64,000 bases of DNA from Tubulanus polymorphus (Eukaryota > Nemertea > Palaeonemertea > Tubulaniformes > Tubulanidae). Positions 45,720 through 55,839 of this stretch are shown piece after piece (positions within the stretch are counted from its first letter, which is position 1; every line of letters begins with the position of its first letter). The notes under the pieces were generated by a model. The model had not been told where the DNA came from and did not search any database. It saw nothing but the letters and a program-made list of their open reading frames with translations. A program made the position numbers and the translations under genes. Location: assembly GCF_964204645.1 (NCBI RefSeq), contig NC_134027.1, forward strand, positions 24,912,485 to 24,976,484, given 5' to 3'.

Positions 45720-45834
45720 ACCCCTGTGAAGCTGGCTCCCGGTTCCCGGTTCCTTATTCGGCTCCCGATTCAAAATGCTTTTGAATCGGGAGCCGAATCG
45801 GGAACCGGGAACCGGGAGCCAGCTTCACAGGGGT
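45720..45834. mobile_element. 115-bp fold-back element with 9-bp target duplication
   Basis: Almost the whole element is an inverted repeat: ACCCCTGTGAAGCTGGCTCC at the left faces its exact complement at the right, with a 3-base centre (TGC) and one small indel. AATTTGAAG flanks it on both sides (45711-45719 and 45835-45843). The 9-bp duplication points to a Mutator-like or similar DNA transposon family. Confidence 0.75.
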
Positions 45835-46245
45835 AATTTGAAGCGCATTTGAACTAGACTCTTTGGGATACCTGCGGGATATATGGCTCTGTGGGCGTTC
45901 TTAAAAAGGGATACCTTATTCTAATAAATATGTTATATAAAATCCCACTCTTTAGCATTATATATGTTTGATATTTTCATGCACTGCATTAGCTATAATC
46001 AATCATAATACACCGTAATAATAAACCACTCCATGAATGAATACATTTTACATTTATATACGTCCACATTCAAATGAATCATATCGCCTCTACCCCGACC
46101 CCAACCCTCCTCTTAAGAATTATTCCGAAAAGGCCACGAATAACCGCACATTTTCTCTACGTCCCTGGACTACGTAACAATAACGCTTAGCAATGCTTAC
46201 AATGAGTGTTCGTTATTTCTTCATGAGGGTTTTTTTATCGGGAAA

Positions 46246-46520
46246 CTACGGAAGCCCCTAGGTGACATATGAGATAATTTTTTTCATAATTTCGACTTAT
46301 TAAGTCGAATTTCGACATAATAAGTCGAATTTCGTGTTAATTAAGTTGAATTTTGACTTAATAAGTCGAAATTCGACATGAAAATAAAACTCGAAATTCG
46401 ACTTAATTAACACGAAATTCGACTTATTATGTCGAAATTCGACTTAATAAGTCGAAATTCGACTTAATAAGTCGAAATTGTGAAAAAAATTTCTCGTATG
46501 TCACCTAGGGGCTTCCGTAG
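46246..46520. mobile_element. 275-bp palindromic MITE with internal AAGTCGAA repeats
   Basis: The ends CTACGGAAGCCCCTAGGTGA and its complement are perfect; GAAA flanks both sides (46242-46245 and 46521-46524). The interior is built from repeats of CGACTTAATAAGTCGAAATT, each itself a near-palindrome. Confidence 0.75.
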
Positions 46521-46899
46521 GAAACGACCGCGTATTGTAGACTTACGCCATGATTACGCGGTAGAACGGGAAAACCCCCGCGATCAATAATACTCAGTAT
46601 ACGTCGGATAAACCAGTAACCGTCTACTGCGTAATTTTTACAGCAGTAGGTTCCATTGGAAACAAAGAGGCAATATTTGGACCTACAGATTCAGCATTTG
46701 AATTTCAGGAGACTTCAAGTATCTAGGAAAAATAGTAAGTCCACAATGTACATTGTAAAACCGAATCCGTGCTAATCCCGATTATAACTAGGTCGTGTTT
46801 GGAGTAAATTTCTCCTCCATTCGTCGATTGTGACCAATAACAACGAATTTATTTTATTTTTCACTCACTCAACCTTTCAAACTTTAATCTGAAACAAGA

Positions 46900-47500
46900 C
46901 TTACCCTGAACATTATTTATATGAATATCATATATATTAAAATCAATTATATATTAATTATAAAAGTGTGAGTAAGTTGTGAAAAAAAATTCATATTTTA
47001 ACAGATTTCGAATAAAAAAATATGTTAATAAATGGACAATTAAAAACTAACGAGTAATTAACGAGTTGATTAGAATAAGGTTTCTTAACTAAAAACATAG
47101 TAAATTAATCAAATTTTTAAAAATATAAAATGTAACGAGTAATTAACGAGTTGATTAAAATAAGATTTCTTAAATAAAAACATAGTGATGATTTCAGCAT
47201 TACAACTGGAAAAAGTGATTTAAAACATTATTCAGTTGCTGGAGGTTTAATATTGGCTGCGCTTTATTTTTATTATGAAAATATCAGTAAGGATCTGATG
47301 AATGAATATATGAAATTGAGGAAGAAATTGAAAAAATTAAATGGAAAAAATCACAGAAATAAAAATAAAAAAGTTGATTTATAAAATTATTTAGAGGATT
47401 AAGACAGCATCTTTTAATTTAATTTATTCTATATATTTTAACTATAAAAATGAGTGAAAATATATCAAATTTATTATATCTTATATACAGAAATCAAGAG
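46900..47500. other. Very AT-rich island with a tandem duplication and a short lysine-rich open frame
   Basis: Composition drops sharply here (about 80 percent A+T by eye) just before the ZNFX1 homologue. A block beginning TAACGAGTAATTAACGAGTT occurs twice, at about 47048 and 47134. A frame at 47181-47384 without its own ATG at the left end reads through a hydrophobic patch (VAGGLILAALYFYY) into a Lys-rich end. It could be chance, an old exon, or the remnant of foreign AT-rich DNA. I do not recognise it. Confidence 0.4.
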
Positions 47501-47643
47501 CAACTGAAATTAATTATTATGGTTGCAGCCTCAACTCTTTTACTGTCCGAGTCAATTACATGATTATATATACTTAGGCCTGCCTCTAGGATTTCTGCAA
47601 GACAAGTCGATTTTATTTTCAATCATAGGCACAGCAGAGTAAA

Positions 47644-50600
47644 ATGGCCAAAGGCGGCAGAGACCTCGATAGGAAAAAGCTGAAGTCGATGTTGACGGCC
47701 AATGAAGATGACATCGAGAACTTCCTAATATCAAGATCAGACGCACTCCTAAAGAAACTCAATAGCGGCGACATCTCCAACAAAGAACTGGAAATGTTGA
47801 TGTGCTTATTCCGGAAAAGCTGCGAATGGGAAAGCGTGCACAATTTGTTGACTTCGTCGGCCATTTTCAATAACAAAGGCGTGATAAAAGACTATATCGC
47901 AGAAATGAACGCGAGCGGTAAGATAAATGGCGATAATAAGACATTTCTGATTGATCTTAACACGCTGGTGACCGCCCTGGTGGTGAACGGGGCGAGTAAC
48001 TCCACCAGAAGTAAACTGAAGCTGATAATAAAATCGATTTTGACGGGCGGTGTTATTTCCGAGGAGCAGAAAGGTACATTTGAGATGTTGCTGGAAATGG
48101 TCGCCAACGAGAGGCAGCTAGTTCGTCCGCCCACGACGACCACAAAAGATAAAATTAATGAAACGCAGAAAGAAGCGCCAAGTCTTACCCATAGAACAAA
48201 CGTCATCAGATCACCTCAAATTCCTTGTGCTGGAGTTTGGAATAGTTTCAAACCTCGCGAAACGCCAGCGCCGGTTAGCATGGCGGATATCATGAGAGAT
48301 GAAATGAAATCAACAGAAAACACTAGAAAGCAACAACCTGTAAAAGCGGACGAAACGATGAGAAATCAGAAGAAATCAACGGATTCTAGAAAACAGCTAC
48401 CTGTCAGCTTGGAAGAAATCAGTGGAAATCAAACCATTTCAACAGGTCCTAAGATAAAGCAACAGCCGGTTAGCATCGCTGAAATCATGAAAGAACAAGC
48501 GAAATCATCGGATTCTATGAGGAGAAATAAACAGCGGGTTCGCATGGAAGGAATCGCAAGAGCGCAAGAGAAATCTACAGTTTTTTGCGACAAAACGAAG
48601 ACATTTAATCAATCCATTCAGTCAACAACTCGTAAGGTAGTCGGGAATACGCCACAGATTAAACAAACCAGGGAGGTTCCCTCCGCCCATCTACCAGGAA
48701 AACCTGAAGATGGTTGGAGCAAAAGTTTTGGCACGAGTCGGCAGACGAAGTGGTCTCCTTTTCCAGAGAAACCGCAGCATCGAAAACCTGCTGACGAGTC
48801 AAATCATTTCGTCGACGTGGCTTTTGAATCGGAAGATCGCTTTATTCAAGCAGCGCTGCAATTTCTCGACATAGACGGCGAATCGATTTCGAACTTCCTG
48901 AAACAGAGGAGTAGCCAGATGAAGTATAAACTGAACGACGAAACTTCGAGTCCTCGAGAGGTTCGAATCGTCTTGAAACTATTCGCCAAGTGTTTTGAAG
49001 ACGCGTCGTCCGGTAATTTGATAAGGATTTTGACCGATATAAGCACTACGAGGTGGTTAGACTACGGTTTGGGTAGATACCTGAGAAAGATTCGCTGGTC
49101 CAATCTGGATAAAGAAGAAACGGAAAGTCTGGAGAATATCGTGATCGTATGTAAGGCGCTCATGTTACGGTTGCCACAGCGGACAGCCTACCCGGTACTG
49201 ATGCTTCTTTCGGATCTGAAAAAACGATCGGAAATTAGTTCGTTTTTCGTGAAGAACTACGAATCCCTGCTCGAAAAACTAACCAGAGCGCATGAGCTCG
49301 CCGAGTCGATTGTCGAGGCAAATCTGTCAGAGAATATTGGGAATGCTGATGAGCCAAGCCACGAACAGGAAGAACCGACACAAGACTTCCTGGACACTGT
49401 CATATATCCGACCAAATCGGACATCGATTCTCCCGGAAATATTCCAATTAATCTGGCAAGAGGGAAATACAAGAGTCCTAAGAATTATTTAGACACTCAG
49501 TTCAGATTACTGAGAGAGGATTTCTTGGCACCGCTTCGAATGGGTATTAAAGAATACTGTGAGAACGCTGAAGCCGGGTTTCCGCTGAGGAGACTCGACG
49601 CAGACGCGTATATCTACACGAACGTTACGTTCGTCGGTATCGCAGACGGCTTCATCGTTAAATTCGATCACCGACACTTGCGCATTAACTGGGCCAGGAC
49701 AAAACGTCTGTTGACCGGTTCACTCGTTTGTCTATCGAACGACCGGTTCCGCACGTTCGTTACGGGCACGATTAAAAGACACGACGAAAAGAAACTCGCC
49801 GAAGGCCGAGTTGAAATCACTATCGACCCCGAGTACATCAACTCGTTGTCGTTTCTCAGCAGTTACACAATGGTCGAAGCTACGTCTTTTTACGAGGCGT
49901 ATAAGCACGTGCTGAAGAGATTGCAGCAACTCGGCGAAGGTGTGAAAAACGACGTACCTATTCCATTTCAACAGTACTTCGTCGACGTTTCGAAGAAAGC
50001 CACGCCCCCGCTGTACATGAAGTCGGACCCTAACGAGATAATCAACGTTCGGTCATTTATGAAGAAGAAAGAAGTGACCGTCAAAGAATTCCTCAATGGA
50101 AATTGGGCGAATGATGAAAACGGGCAACTCGACCAGTCTCAGCTGAAAGCACTACACGCAGTGTTCTCTCAGGAGCTAGCAGTCGTGCAAGGACCCCCCG
50201 GTACTGGGAAGACATTCATCGGTTTGAAAGTCATGGAATTCTTGTTCGCAAATCGTAAACTATGGAACAAAGATCGGAACGATAGTATCATGGTTGTCTG
50301 CTACACGAATCACGCTTTAGATCAGTTTTTAGAAGAGGTGTTAGCGATGAAATCCAGGCGTAAGTTGATACGTATCGGCGGCCGTTGTTCGGAAGAGAGT
50401 CCGGTTTACGAGCACACTCTCCATTCGATCCGTTCGCGTAAACGGCCGCGACGTAAAGGCGACTCGGAAGACGAAGATGAAGACGTGATTATCGTCGATC
50501 TATACGAAGAGCCGGTCGATTTGAAAAGATTGCGGGCTCGTAAAAAAGAATACGACCGAATCTTGTGGTTCATGAAAAGCCAACTGTTAGACGGACCTTT

Positions 50601-53600
50601 CGGGCGTCATTTGATCAAAAATTTGCCAAGAATACTGCCGCAGCTTGCACAATCGAGCTTATTCATATGTAGTGCTCCGTTATGGCAATGTCTGGCTTAC
50701 TGGTTACTGGATGTAAACCCGTACGATGCGGCGGCAGGAGAGGATGAACTAGAAATGCTGGAACGTTTGGTATTTAGGGGCTCCAACGTGAAGGAAACCC
50801 CGCCCGAGGATGTCAAAGAAAATGATGAACAGACGACCGACTCTAATACATTGACTCTGAATGTTAAAGACGAAGCGGACTTGATCCTTGAGGAACGCGA
50901 GGTTGACGGACAGGATGATGGAAAATGGGAGGTCGTAAAAAAAAAGAAAGCAAAGCGCCAAAACGATAGCGCTGATGAAATGTGGAAAAGAACAAACGAA
51001 TTGAAACAAAAGCTACTCGAGGAACTCGGCGAAACGGCCAAGCAATACAAGAAGATGGAATCGGGAAAGGTGCAGATGGTTGAAGACATTTGGAGACTAA
51101 AACCGAAGCAGAGATTTGAGGTGTACCTGGCGTGGTTAGACAATTATGTACGGCAACTGGGCAGACAGTTCAAGGGATTGGTACAAACCAGAGATATTTG
51201 CAGTAGGGCGCTCGACGATCGCTTAGAACGCCGAGATCTAGAACTGCTGAAAAATGCAGAAGTGATCGGCATGACGACGACCGGGGCTTCGAAATATTCC
51301 AGTTTAATACAGAAACTACGTCCGCGTATACTGATCGTGGAGGAGGCGGCAGAGGTTCTGGAAGCGCACGTCGTAACCGCTTTAACCGAGAGATGCGAAC
51401 ACGCCATTCTGATCGGCGATCACAAACAGCTACGCCCGAATCCGACCGTGTACAAACTGGCGAAAGATCACAACCTCGATATATCGTTTTTCGAGCGCAT
51501 GATACGTAACGGATATCCGGTTACGACGCTGACCAAGCAACACCGAATGCGGCCGGAGATCTCGGCGATTCTTGTACCGCATATCTACAAGAAGTTGCTC
51601 GACCACGAATCGGTGAAAACCTACCCGGACGTGCTCGGCATCGAACGAAACGTGATATTTGTTGATCACAGTCACCAGGAAAACCCGGAGAACGAGAGTA
51701 GAAGCCGCAGCAACGAATACGAAGCAGAGATGATCGTCCATCTGGCGAGACATCTCATAAAGCAAGGCTACAGCGGGTATGACATTACCATCTTAACCCC
51801 GTACGCAGGACAGATGTATAGGATTAAGGATTTCATGAAAAAAGTCCTATCGGCTGAACGCGATCTGGACGAGTTGTGTAATATCAGAGTTACACCTGTT
51901 GATAATTACCAAGGAGAAGAAAACAATATCATTTTGATATCGTTCGTTCGAAGCAACAAAGCTGGAAATATCGGATTTTTGAAAACGGCGAACCGGGTGT
52001 GCGTAGCATTGTCGAGAGCTAAGTGGGGCATGTATTGTATCGGTAACTTCACCAGTTATGCGAAGGAGTCCCGTCTTTGGGAAGATTTGGTGTACTACCT
52101 GAGACAAAAAGGTTTCCTAATGCGTGGCTTCCCGCTCACCTGTCAGAAACACCCAAAACACTTACCATTAGTGAAATCGGTGGGTGACTTCAGAGAGTCA
52201 CCGGACGGCGGCTGTCGAGAGAAATGTGATTTTCTTTACGAGTGCGGCCATTGGTGCCAGAAATTCTGCCATAACGATGACCCGGAACACGTGAAATACG
52301 TCTGTCAACAACCGTGCGAGAAGATATGCCCCCGAGGCCACCGGTGTTTAGAAGTGTGCGGTAACGTGTGCGAAGACTGTCCGATACCGTGTGGTCTGAC
52401 TTTACTCGGCTGCGGACACAGATGCATATCTCCGTGCGGACAAGATGGCCGGAAATTCGGCGCAGAAGTCACGGATTCGCAACCATGCAATCACGACTGC
52501 ATGACAACGGTCAACAAGATTCTACTGTGCGGTCACACGGCATTCAATGGCCGATGCAGTGATAATGTGGAAGAGATGAAGTGCGACGCTCTTGTCCAGA
52601 GAACTCTGGAATGCGGTCATAACAAACAGGTCATATGCGGCGGCGTTATCGAATCTGTCGTCTGTGACGTGATTTTGCAGCAACCGCACCTGTTGCCGTG
52701 CGGTCACGAAGCTCGAGTCAGATGTCACCAGAAAACATCCGGACTCGATCTGGATCACGAACTCAAGTGTAAGGAAGCGTGCCAGGCGCGGTTACCGTGC
52801 GGACATCGGTGTTTGGGGATATGTTTCGACTGTTCGACTGGTATTCATCGGAGGTGTCGAGAAGTGTGCGGCCGTCTGTTGCTGTGTGGTCACGTTTGCA
52901 AGAAAAAGTGCGGAGAGCCTTGCTATCCGTGTAACAGTCAGTGCGAGGTTCATTGCTGGCACCGACGGTGTAAGAGAGGCTGTATGGAACAGTGTTGTAC
53001 GCCTTGTTCGGTGGACTGTAACTGGATTTGCGAACACCATAAATGCGAGAAAAAATGCGATAAAATATGCGATCGCGCTAAATGCGACGAACCTTGCACG
53101 AAGTCGTTACCGATGAGCGTAAAGAAGTGCCAAGGTTTATGCGGTGAGCCTTGTCCATTGGTTTGTCCTGCAGACCCCAATAGCGCATTAACCACCGGCG
53201 GGAAAGCCGCGTTAGATGGACGCGAAACGAAGTACGTTAGGGTGAGTCCATGCGGGCATTGTATCGACTCGGAGGTACTCGAGGATTTAATGACGAATCG
53301 CACTCACAGAGGAATGAAAGTGGTTAACGTGAAGCGTTGCCCTTTCGCGAATTGCGATAAACCGATTGTGTTTTGTCCGCGCTACGGCGAAGAGGTGCGA
53401 GCTTCGGTGAAACTGCTGAAACAGATATCCGCGTACAGGGCGTCGTTTTCACTAGGCATTGAATTCATTATAGAAGATCTTGTAGAAATTAGCGCTGATA
53501 GGGAAAGGCTGAAAATGCTGTACGACATTGTCGATGCCATGCACTGTAATAACCTTGAAGAAGCGGAGACTATTGTGAAGTCTGTAGAAGTTTCTAAGTC

Positions 53601-54208
53601 GATTATCGAAGATTTCCAATTCGGATTCATGGACAATGTATGGTTACAATGTCCGAAGGGTACGTGATGCGTTAGAACACGGGCCGCATTTAACAGTGTT
53701 ATTCACATCTACAATGAGCAATGACGAAATTCTTATTGAAGTTAATCCCGTGGTCATTGCGGTTTCATTTCAGGGCATTTTTTCAAAGATCCTGGAACGG
53801 AAAGCGAAGAAGAGGACATTCAATGCGATAAACCGGGTTGTGCTCTCAAACCGCGTAACCGCACACGTAAGCAATATCTATACATTATGTTGTACACAAA
53901 GTGTCCGCACGAAGTCATATTCTTTATTCCTATAACATCTCGATATATATTCAGTTTAAAACAGAGGTAGTTTAAAATAGACATACTCAAGGATATCTGG
54001 CACAGATCTTAGGACTATCTGAAGGAAATTGCTTTGTATAGTTTGGTTTTTTTTCTCATATTTTGCAGAGCTTGATGCCGAGGTTACCCCAAGGCACCGA
54101 GGCCTGGCAGACGATGATGCTAGAGATCTGTTTAGGAGGGAAGTATTATTAGGAATGATGGATATCACAATCGATGATGAGAGTTCGTCTGATGACGAGG
54201 GAATTTGA
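47644..54208 (+). CDS. ZNFX1: NFX1-type zinc finger-containing protein 1 (ZNFX1-like) SF1 helicase
   Basis: Three coding exons: 47644-53659, 53774-53866, 54069-54208 (about 2082 aa). Residues 210-315 hold about five copies of a 20-24-residue repeat (PVSMADIM type). A UPF1-like SF1 helicase follows at about 828-1490: Walker A GPPGTGKT near residue 850, EEAA (Walker B), GDHKQLRP, QHRMRPEIS, DNYQGEENNIILISFVR and ALSRAKWGMYCIGN. Residues 1495-1860 carry serial NFX1-type zinc fingers (CGHRCLxxC), then a CPFANCDKPI...RYG element and, across the first splice, a WxQCPxGH motif. The family binds RNA: C. elegans ZNFX-1 acts in inherited RNA interference and mammalian ZNFX1 in antiviral RNA sensing. 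A stop at 53665-53667 would end the unspliced frame; the GTACGT donor at 53660 with two in-phase downstream exons argues for splicing. The ATG at 47644 follows an apparent intron end (TTTTCAATCATAG), so a 5' UTR exon lies upstream. Confidence 0.92.
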
Positions 54209-54383
54209 ATTGACTGTGATTTTACCCAATAGCACTATAACGTACTATATAAGTATCTCTGACTCCATCAGTGTCCGAATATTTCCTCGAGCTGATGGAA
54301 TACCGTCGTACATTGCATAATATGCACCGATGGAATACTTCAGTTTCCCCCAAGATGACTATCAGAATTTAGCCGAAACGTTG

Positions 54384-54389
54384 AATAAA
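54384..54389 (+). terminator. Polyadenylation signal AATAAA for the ZNFX1 homologue
   Basis: AATAAA 175 bp after the stop at 54208, in a gene-free region. No nearer copy is seen. Confidence 0.45.
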
Positions 54390-55300
54390 CAAGGGAACAA
54401 GGAAACATTTCGCTCAAGGAAACATTTCGGACTAAAATATTTATTCCTACTGTAGGAGTTAGCATTAAATACGACGTATCTTAGTCCACCTAAGAAGGGG
54501 GCTTTTAGGGTTGCTAAATACCTCTTGGATTTTAGATACGAATGTTGGTCGGGGTTGTTTGGGCTATATCAATCCTCTTAAGAGGTCGAGTCTCAACCAA
54601 ATAACGGGATGTTAATTGCAATTTTGTGACACACGTAATCAAAACTTATTGCCTCTATGCTTATATACGGTTATGCGATGTACAATTATTATGTCTTATT
54701 CTCTGATATATACATGTATATACGTAATGGCCAATATAAGTCTTCGCTAGGAATGGGTTTCTTGTGTATTTCGAGGTTATCCGGACTATCCGGTTAGCTT
54801 TTCGGCTGTTCTAGTTGTTCATCTAATCCAATAGACCATACACGCGTATGTGTGACGTCACAAATGCTCATGTTGGCGACCAAACGACGTGGTAGTCAAT
54901 ATGAATGACACTGGGATGAAACCCCGATCCTTTAACGGCCCCTGGCTTGTCATCAACCGTTTTTTCCTCAGGTTACGTGATTTAGATTCCGACCCAAACG
55001 TCCCTGGTATGATCCGCTTGTGGTTCCTATGAGATTTCTAGAAAGGATTTTAAGAAGATTTATAATTCACATCGCCAGCCATCTTCCCAGATAAACCAGA
55101 TAAGAAGCACAGATATCAAACGCATTCTAAAAAAATTCACGACAAATTCACGGTTTTTTTAACACGAAGTAATCCGTTTTATTTGATCTTCAACGTGTAT
55201 ACCCATATATCTACATGAACACAGGTTTCTTCGAATTTCGCGCAATAATCCTTCTAAAAGGAATAACGGTTTTATAATAACAAAAACCAAATATAATCAG

Positions 55301-55492
55301 ATAAAAACCCACTATCTACAGATTAAAAGAATTAAAAGCAAGAATTTATTTATTCAATCCAAAATATAAATAAGACACGACGTTTCGATCTCACCCTAGA
55401 GATCATCGTCAGGTGGGAATTAAATTCTTTTAATCTGTAGATAGTGGGTTTTTATCTTATTATCCGTTCACCACGTTTGAGTGTGGTTATCG
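55301..55492 (-). mobile_element. Penelope-like element remnant (terminal hairpin and ribozyme region)
   Basis: Inverted arms at 55301-55335 and 55421-55455 (ATAAAAACCCACTATCTACA and its complement) enclose a hammerhead-type core on the minus strand. The next 35 bp (to about 55492) match one end of the insertion in unit B of the Ig array (9598-9625). Hammerhead motifs in long-terminal-repeat-like hairpins are a known trait of Penelope-like retroelements. Confidence 0.55.
55374..55425 (-). ncRNA. Hammerhead ribozyme motif (Penelope type)
   Basis: On the minus strand the order is CTGACGA (complement of 55406-55412; core CUGANGA with N=C), a six-base-pair stem GATCTC/GAGATC with loop TAGGGT, then GAAAC (complement of 55382-55386) followed by GTC. 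Short stem III (ACGT) is typical of Penelope-type hammerheads. Stem I is weak (CAC with GTG). Activity is not shown by sequence alone. Confidence 0.55.
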
Positions 55493-55839
55493 TTCAAATG
55501 TAATCATTATAGCAAATTTTACATAAAAATATAAATTACGATTTACGAATTGTATATAACATTTTGATCACCGAGGAAGACATATCACATCAACTGAATA
55601 CATGTAATTACATTAAACAGCGCTTGCCAAGGATTGCCTCTGATAAACTCATTGCCTGGACAGAATATTTAAATTTTTCATATTCCAATTAATGCGAGCA
55701 ACACGTTGTCACCCGGACAGACCTGGAATTGATTTACTCGTATCCGTCCCGTGAGATGCGCAGTCTACTGTAACCAACGAGTAAGAGATGATTGCTCGTA
55801 GCATGTAACCTAATCCAACGCTTCATTCCGATTGGAAAT

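Larger units (their letters stand above)
54390..55839. other. Gene-free region between convergent genes
   Basis: Separates the 3' end of the ZNFX1 homologue (plus) from that of the GSAP homologue (minus). Apart from the retroelement remnant at 55301-55492 I see nothing coding. Confidence 0.6.

Noticed and set aside
52305-53303. Several minus- and plus-strand open frames within the zinc-finger part of the ZNFX1 homologue
   Set aside because: Shadows of the Cys-rich coding sequence in other frames.
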